Part shown: piece by piece, positions 59,483 through 64,000 of the stretch
Layout of the letters: each line of letters starts with the position of its first letter
How positions within the stretch are numbered: the stretch's first letter is position 1
NCBI RefSeq assembly: GCF_003286085.1
Contig: NW_020825289.1
Span: 7,502,001-7,566,000, forward strand
DNA length: 64,000 nucleotides
Reading direction: 5' to 3'
DNA from: Drosophila persimilis
Taxonomy: Eukaryota; Arthropoda; Insecta; Diptera; Drosophilidae
Translations under genes and position numbers: made by a program
Notes under the pieces: generated by a model
What the model was told of the DNA's origin: nothing
What the model saw: only the letters and a program-made list of their open reading frames with translations
The model's database searches: none

Positions 59483-61460
59483 GGAGGAACTGTGATGCTG
59501 CGACGACGACGTGACTGTGGCACTGGGCACCACTCCCGTGCTGGCCGCAAACGCATTCATCGCCGCCTGCATGCTCTGCTGCGGCGTCATGCCCAGGGCC
59601 CCGAACTGCGACAGCGAATTGAGGGCATTCAGCGAGGGATTGTTCTTGTCGCGGTCCTTGCCCGATGCCCCCGCCGACGACGAGGATCCACCGCCCATGC
59701 CATGGGGAGACATTAGCGGATTGGCGCTGCCCAGGCTGGGATGCATGCCACCCAGCGACGCGTTGCTGGAGCTGACATTCGTGGACGATGCCTTGCTGCC
59801 GGACATGATGCCGCCGTTGCCCCCACCGCCCATGCCGAGGCCGGAGATTCCGTGGCCGTGCATTGAGGAGGAACTGCCGCCGCCGCCGGACTTTTTGCCC
59901 GACGAGCCGCTGCCGGAGCCTCCGCCCGATCCCGAGGCGGCGGCTGCAACCGCCTGCATGGCCATCAGCTCTTTGTGCAGGGTCACAGGATCGTACGCGG
60001 AGCTCGGATTGCTCGCCATGCTGTTGCTCGTCATCGTCGAAGGCTTCCCGTAGGCACTGGCCGTGCTCTGCAAATGGGAGGATTACAGGTTACCGCACCA
60101 AAAGAAGGCTAAGAAGACAAGTTTACCTTGTATCCTCCATGGCCGCCTCCGCTGCTGGTGGAGATCGATCCGCTTCCCGTGCTCACGGCCACCGATCCCG
60201 GCACACCGAATCCGTGCATGCTGGCGAGCGCTGCTGCCGGATTGTTGGCCGCAGCTGCTGCAGCCGCTGCCGCCGCCGCATTCAGGCTGTTGGCCAGGCT
60301 CTGCTGCTGTTGCTGCTGCTGTTGCTGCTGCTGCTGTGCCGCCCGCTTCTCCTTGCGCGACTTGTTGGACTTGCTGCCAGAGGAGCTGGACGATCCTCCG
60401 CCCCCGCCATTGCCGCCACCCACAGCCGATCCGCTGCCAGCACCCGCACCCATTACGCTGCCACTGCCTGCACCATTTCCGCCTGCTCCTGTGGCGCCCA
60501 TGCCCATTGCCGCCGGCCCGAAGGCTGCCGCCAGGTCTGGATGCGGGAATGGTGAGAGGCCGGACGCCTGCAGCCGACTAAAGTAGTCCTGAGCCGCCAG
60601 TTGTGCCATCGACCACCAGCCTGCAACGAAAAGTAAATGGAATCAGCAATCGGATGATTCAGAGCAAGGCATCCACAATAATCTTTGCTACAAAATAGTG
60701 TGTCTAACCCTGCCGCCCACCGCACTGGCCATGGAAGAGAGCACAGTGCAGGACGCAGAAATACGGAGTATTAGACGAAAGTTTGCTCTAGGAGGATATT
60801 CTTCAAATGCCCCGCTCGATAGGACGAGAGCACTTGCTGTTTGCCTCCACAGAAATTGAGAGAAGGAACACATCCCAAAAGACCAAAGCCTTTGGCGAGC
60901 AGCTGCATAGCGGCGGCTCCTTTGAAAGCGTCATAAATGGTCCTTGAGAGTCGTAGGGGGAGCACCAAAATACGGATGCATGCCGACATTTTACTCACTT
61001 GCTGGATGCAGACCTGCCAGACTGGCGGCCTGCGAAGCGGCCACTGCCATGGTGTTCTGATGATGATGGGCGCCGGCCGCCGCCGCCGCTGCAGCGGCCA
61101 TCGAGTAGCGGTCATTGGCAGAGCCGCCTCCCGTTTGCGGAAGGAGGCCCAGGCCAGCGGCGGCGGCTGCATTGAATTGTGAGTTGAACAGCGGATTAGA
61201 GGCGGCTGCCGCCGCAGCTCCAGTGGGATCACGGCCCCAATAAGCTGAGGGAGAACATTGGATTAGCTTTTGACCAGGTAAATGGTTCAAGGATGCACCA
61301 GGGACTCACCGAATAGCGAGGCGGCATCTAGGAGTCCGGTGGGATCGTGCGGATTGCCGGCTCCGGCGCCCCCACCCGCGTTGGAGCCACCACCGCCCTT
61401 GCCATGATTGTTTGAGTTTTTGCCGTCGTTGCCGCTGCCATCGCCGGCATTTTTGTTCAT
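48603..61460 (-). CDS. tou: Toutatis, BAZ2/TIP5-like chromatin-remodelling subunit (16 coding exons)
   Basis: Coding exons, all on the minus strand: 61460-61310, 61244-60999, 60620-60127, 60067-59355, 59290-57940, 57870-57598, 57477-57121, 57057-56992, 56905-56861, 56633-56592, 56526-52090, 50646-50525, 50211-49777, 49698-49044, 48959-48838, 48759-48603. They sum to 9666 nt, or 3221 residues plus TGA. Each intron has GT-AG ends and each junction keeps frame. Order in the protein: Gly/Ala/Gln-rich N-terminus with SLFAYWGRDP near residue 48; TAM/MBD about 1029-1105; charged helix about 1130-1300; DDT about 1328-1396; WHIM-like motifs; PHD1 2726-2771; PHD2 2781-2827; bromodomain about 3128-3215. 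This order is that of human BAZ2A/B, and fly Tou is the known family member. It is a nuclear, non-catalytic partner of ISWI; ToRC (Tou-ISWI-CtBP) and the Pannier/Chip link are published for D. melanogaster. The start was chosen because AACATGAAC is a good fly context and the frame opens directly into the conserved N-terminal block. Non-coding exons were not resolved. The family call is firm; orthology to tou rests on domain order and remembered synteny. Confidence 0.93.
48615..48990 (-). other. tou: C-terminal bromodomain of Tou
   Basis: The two last coding exons encode [33 protein letters not shown], then [20 protein letters not shown] and FFESRWAEM. The Asn of FNEDDS is the acetyl-lysine-contacting residue in the family, and PMDL is the usual ZA/AB-loop motif. 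The stop lies a few residues after the last helix. This is close to the BAZ2A/B bromodomain. Confidence 0.92.
50028..50646 (-). other. tou: Tandem PHD fingers of Tou
   Basis: PHD1 (50646-50525 plus the first codons of the next exon) has C-x2-[16 protein letters not shown] and WYCYEC. PHD2 (about 50168-50028) has [20 protein letters not shown] and WYCHGC. Both show the complete C4HC3 ligand set. The intron at 50524-50212 cuts inside the Trp codon of PHD1. PHD1 is the finger equivalent to that of BAZ2A/B, which reads the unmodified H3 tail; human BAZ2 proteins have only one finger here. Confidence 0.9.
50647..51084 (-). other. tou: Possible alternative extension of exon 12 (Lys-rich linker)
   Basis: The frame stays open upstream of the PHD1 acceptor. 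An AG at 51086-51085 would give an exon from 51084 to 50525 that joins exon 11 in the same phase, adding exactly 438 nt (146 codons). The added sequence is Lys-rich, then Pro-rich, then Asp/Ser/Thr-rich, ending SNSLQ just before the PHD. The pyrimidine tract at this acceptor is weak, so it may be intronic or minor. Confidence 0.4.
51357..51390. repeat. ATGTA pentamer array in a tou intron
   Basis: Tandem ATGTA units run into a GT-rich tract, in the 1.4-kb intron between exons 11 and 12, the largest tou intron seen here. Confidence 0.85.
54697..54815 (-). other. tou: WHIM2/3-like motif of Tou
   Basis: The sequence [20 protein letters not shown], followed by [13 protein letters not shown], matches the G-x-DR-x-x-RYW core of WHIM2/3 in BAZ proteins. 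It is separated from WHIM1 by about 290 residues of low-complexity Gln/Ala/Thr/Pro and acidic sequence. Confidence 0.7.
55685..55835 (-). other. tou: WHIM1-like motif of Tou
   Basis: The stretch [19 protein letters not shown], followed by [16 protein letters not shown], resembles the WHIM1 helix bundle that follows DDT in ISWI-associated proteins. It contributes to the ISWI/linker-DNA interface in the family. The call is from motif resemblance only. Confidence 0.6.
56077..56283 (-). other. tou: DDT domain of Tou
   Basis: Residues about 1328-1396 in exon 11. It reads [20 protein letters not shown], followed by an acidic helix and [17 protein letters not shown]. This is the helical DDT signature found in BAZ-family partners of ISWI-class ATPases. 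It follows a long Arg/Glu/Lys-rich helix built by exons 7-11. Confidence 0.88.
57400..57741 (-). other. tou: TAM/MBD-type domain of Tou (across exons 6 and 7)
   Basis: The segment begins [18 protein letters not shown] and continues through GEVTYYAPG, then crosses the intron at 57597-57478 into [16 protein letters not shown]. This is the TIP5/ARBP/MBD block of BAZ2 proteins, which in mammals binds nucleic acid rather than specifically methyl-CpG. An intron splits the domain, so single-frame views miss half of it. Upstream of it lies a Ser/Glu-rich acidic stretch (SESESED). Confidence 0.85.
58372..58566 (-). other. tou: Cluster of NLSxK motifs in Tou, including a CtBP-type PLNLSMK
   Basis: Within 65 codons of exon 5 the protein carries YNLSSK (58566-58549), VNLSLK (58504-58487) and PLNLSMK (58392-58372). 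The last fits the PxDLS-type CtBP-binding consensus with the common D-to-N change and a following Lys. CtBP is a known partner of Tou in ToRC. The binding itself is inference. Confidence 0.5.
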
Positions 61461-64000
61461 GTTCAAAATCCAATGGTGTTAAAATTGGTGTTCCTTTTGT
61501 TCTTGGGCTCCGTTATTACGCGCTACATGCGGTTCAATTCTCTAGATAGTGTAAAATAATAGATAATTTATAAAGAGAAATAATTGATTGGGAAGGGGGT
61601 ATTCATAATCATAATTTCCACCCATTCCGGCACCCAGAATATCATTCAGTGGTTTGCTACTTCTTTTCTACTCTACACTTTGTGTTGGCAATGCCGCGCT
61701 TGGGCGAACCACGAGCACAAAGTGGAAACGGCAGAAACATGAAAAGCAAAACAAAACTAAAAAAAACTACGCGCCACACACACACACGCACGCCAACGGA
61801 AGCAAAAGCCGCGTCATGTTTTTGTAGTTGTATGCGGCAGCGAGAGAGAGCAAACAGTTGAGCGAAGAGAGCGCGCAAGAGAGAAGGCTGCTCACCACTA
61901 CACCTGCATACAAGCAGCAGAGCGGCGAATTGATGACGTACCGCAAACAAAACTACACGGCGAATTCAAATTTACGCACAAAATTGTATGTATTTCACAC
62001 ATATTAAAATGATAAATGAAAAGCTGCGGAAAACGTTTAACTTTACATATCAAAGAGAATAAAAGGTAGACCCAACACACACACACGCACACAAACACAT
62101 GTGACAAGACTGTGGGCGCCGATGCATACACAAAGCAGAAAAAAAGAACAACAAATTCAGCTTAAAGCACTTTGCACTTTTTTAATTGAGTTTTTTTTTT
62201 GTTGCACTTTTTACACTTTCATTCATGAAATTTTTGGAATGTACGGGTTTTTATTTTCATTCTTTCTCCTGTCTTCGCATTTTACGGTTTTACTAAGCGT
62301 CGACTGCGCTGCTTCCTGGGCACAGACAGACAGACGACTGTTTGCCGCAGACTTTTATTTTATCTGCTTACTTTACAAAAATCCACTGGATCTGGCATCA
62401 AATAGCTTTTGTTTACATTCTTCGGCATAGCATTTCGTTGATAAAAAATAATGTAGAATTAACAAAATATATTTACAAATGCGCCGACAGCGATGCGACG
62501 CGACCCGTCTGTCTCTGTGTGGGTTTTCGCGGCGACTCGACTGCCAGAGAGTGTGAATGGCTTGCCGCGTTACAAGTGGAAACGAAACATGAGAGAGATC
62601 AAGAGCGAGAGTGAGACCGTGAGAGCCAGGCAGCGCGGCGGCAGCACACAGATGAATGGTGCTGGACACCGCACAGTGGTTGATAATTACAGTTGTTTTT
62701 TTTTTTTTTGCAAAGAAAATGTCTCTGGTTTTTTTTTGTTGAATTAATCATTATAATGAGGCGACGTTTAGTCAGGCAGAGCAATAAAGGTGGGGCCCAC
62801 TGTGTCTGTCGCACTGTATCGTTTGTCTGTCGTGTGGTTGGGAGGAGGTTCGTTAATAACCGTTCGTTATTGCGCACTGTGTTTGTGTTGGTGTTTTTGT
62901 CACGCATCGACTGGCGGCAGATGTGCGCCCTTATCATGCAGCCGGCAGAAGTCTGCTGGCGGGGAGGGGAATCGAGTCGGATTTCGCACACTGGCTAAAT
63001 GGTTTAATGCTGGCTCTTCTTCGTTTGATTCTCGCTCGCAACCGCACAGTGACCGCATAGCGAAAGGAGGAGGGGAGGATGGGTAGGAATATGATTTGAC
63101 TCTGTGCTCGGTCTCCACCCGCAAAACGGTATCCATTTAGCGCTGCCGACGCAGCGTCAACGCAGGCAGGCCCCATAGTCGCCCAGAATGAAGGTGTGCG
63201 AGCAGCACATATTTTTTGCGCTAGATATGTTTGTGTTAGTATTCTGCTCATAGCAAATGATTCGATACCACTCCCCACGGACATCCCCCTCTTCCATGCT
63301 TCGACATTCGTTTCAATATTTGTGAGTGACAGCGTACAAATGTGAAAAATTCTGCTCATTGTGTGCTGTCCGTTGCTGGCGTCATAGTCATACATACCCC
63401 CCTACCCAACCTCTGCCTCTTTTGCAAAGCTCACATCTCACCCTATCCCCTCCCCTCCCCACTCCTCCGGCTAAGCTCGACGGTGTTGGAAGTCCATTGT
63501 TATTGCTTTTGTTGTTTGCTCTTGATTATCTTCTCTCTCTAACTCAATTGGCAGTCTGTCTTTCCGTTGTGCGTTTGTGTCTGTGTGTGTGTATGTCGAG
63601 TCTGTTTGGTTGTATGGGTGTTTGATTTTGTGTTATATCTTGGCGATACCATACCCCCGCTGCCACTGCCGCCGTTGCCGTCATTCGTTTTCATGTTATA
63701 CACACAACAAATGACGCCGCCGCCGCCACCGCCACCGCCACCGCCGACTGTTCGGTATATTCCGTTTGATTTGCTCTATTCAAGATTATTCGTGTTCTGG
63801 TGCTACATCGGTCAATAAGCTAATCAATTGCCTGACAGTGGGTGTGCACCTCCCCAGCTACCCTAAAGGTATCGATGAGTCCAATTATTTACTTTCATTA
63901 TTGATTCCCTCATCGAAAAAAAAACCTCAGTATACATTTTCTATCTCTCTCCCTCTCTCTCTCTCTGGGTCAAGTGCACTCAGAACCGAAGCTTTTGCTG
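61461..64000. other. 5' flank and leader region of tou
   Basis: No coding frame here looks real. The stretch should contain the tou promoter and untranslated exons, but no TATA box or complete DRE was recognised. There are GA-rich clusters (around 61840-61890 GAGAGAG; 63940-63966 CT-rich), T-runs at 62180-62210 and 62695-62735, a CCG/CCA repeat at about 63715-63745, and a partial DRE-like TATCGATG at about 63870. The transcription start could not be located. Confidence 0.4.

Noticed and set aside
60771-61232. Minus-strand 153-codon frame overlapping tou exon 2
   Set aside because: It is an alternative frame of the Ala-rich exon. The other frame gives the conserved YWGRDP segment and splices in phase on both sides.
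62934-63395. Minus-strand frame of about 150 codons upstream of tou
   Set aside because: No recognisable domain, no supporting splice or start context, and composition like flanking non-coding DNA.

Overview
The window looks like Drosophila nuclear DNA, probably from the obscura group. The evidence is short GT-AG introns, frequent CAX/GGY microsatellites and A/T-rich spacers, an INE-1/DINE-1 (mini-me/SGM type) element with the (GTCY)n core typical of Drosophila, and one large gene whose protein architecture matches fly toutatis. I cannot name the species from sequence alone.

Only one protein-coding gene is convincingly present. It is on the minus strand, from the start codon at 61460 to the stop at 48603, in sixteen coding exons. 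I reconstructed it splice site by splice site, and every exon junction keeps frame. The product, about 3,221 residues, has a TAM/MBD domain, a long charged helix, a DDT domain, WHIM-like motifs, two adjacent PHD fingers and a C-terminal bromodomain. This is the BAZ2A(TIP5)/BAZ2B class, and I call it toutatis (tou). In D. melanogaster Tou works with ISWI and CtBP (the ToRC complex) and with Pannier/Chip. An in-phase alternative 3' splice site would add a 146-residue lysine-rich linker just before the first PHD finger.

Region by region: positions 1-44270 hold no gene I can support. This is a gene desert with microsatellites, AT-rich islands, an old repeat remnant at 10.4-11.0 kb, one island of unexplained partly open frames at 41.8-42.7 kb, and scattered candidate regulatory motifs. 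Positions 44275-45860 hold a DINE-1-like element with a nearly identical 474-bp internal tandem duplication. About 46-48.6 kb is the 3' side of tou, 48.6-61.46 kb is the tou coding region, and 61.46-64 kb is its 5' flank/leader.

In D. melanogaster tou flanks the invected-engrailed complex. If synteny holds, the desert facing the 3' end of tou is the distal inv-en regulatory (Polycomb) domain. In that light I flag a GAGA/Pho cluster at 40.45-40.53 kb, three exact Ci/Gli sites and a homeodomain-core cluster. These are motif-level inferences only; engrailed itself is not in the window.
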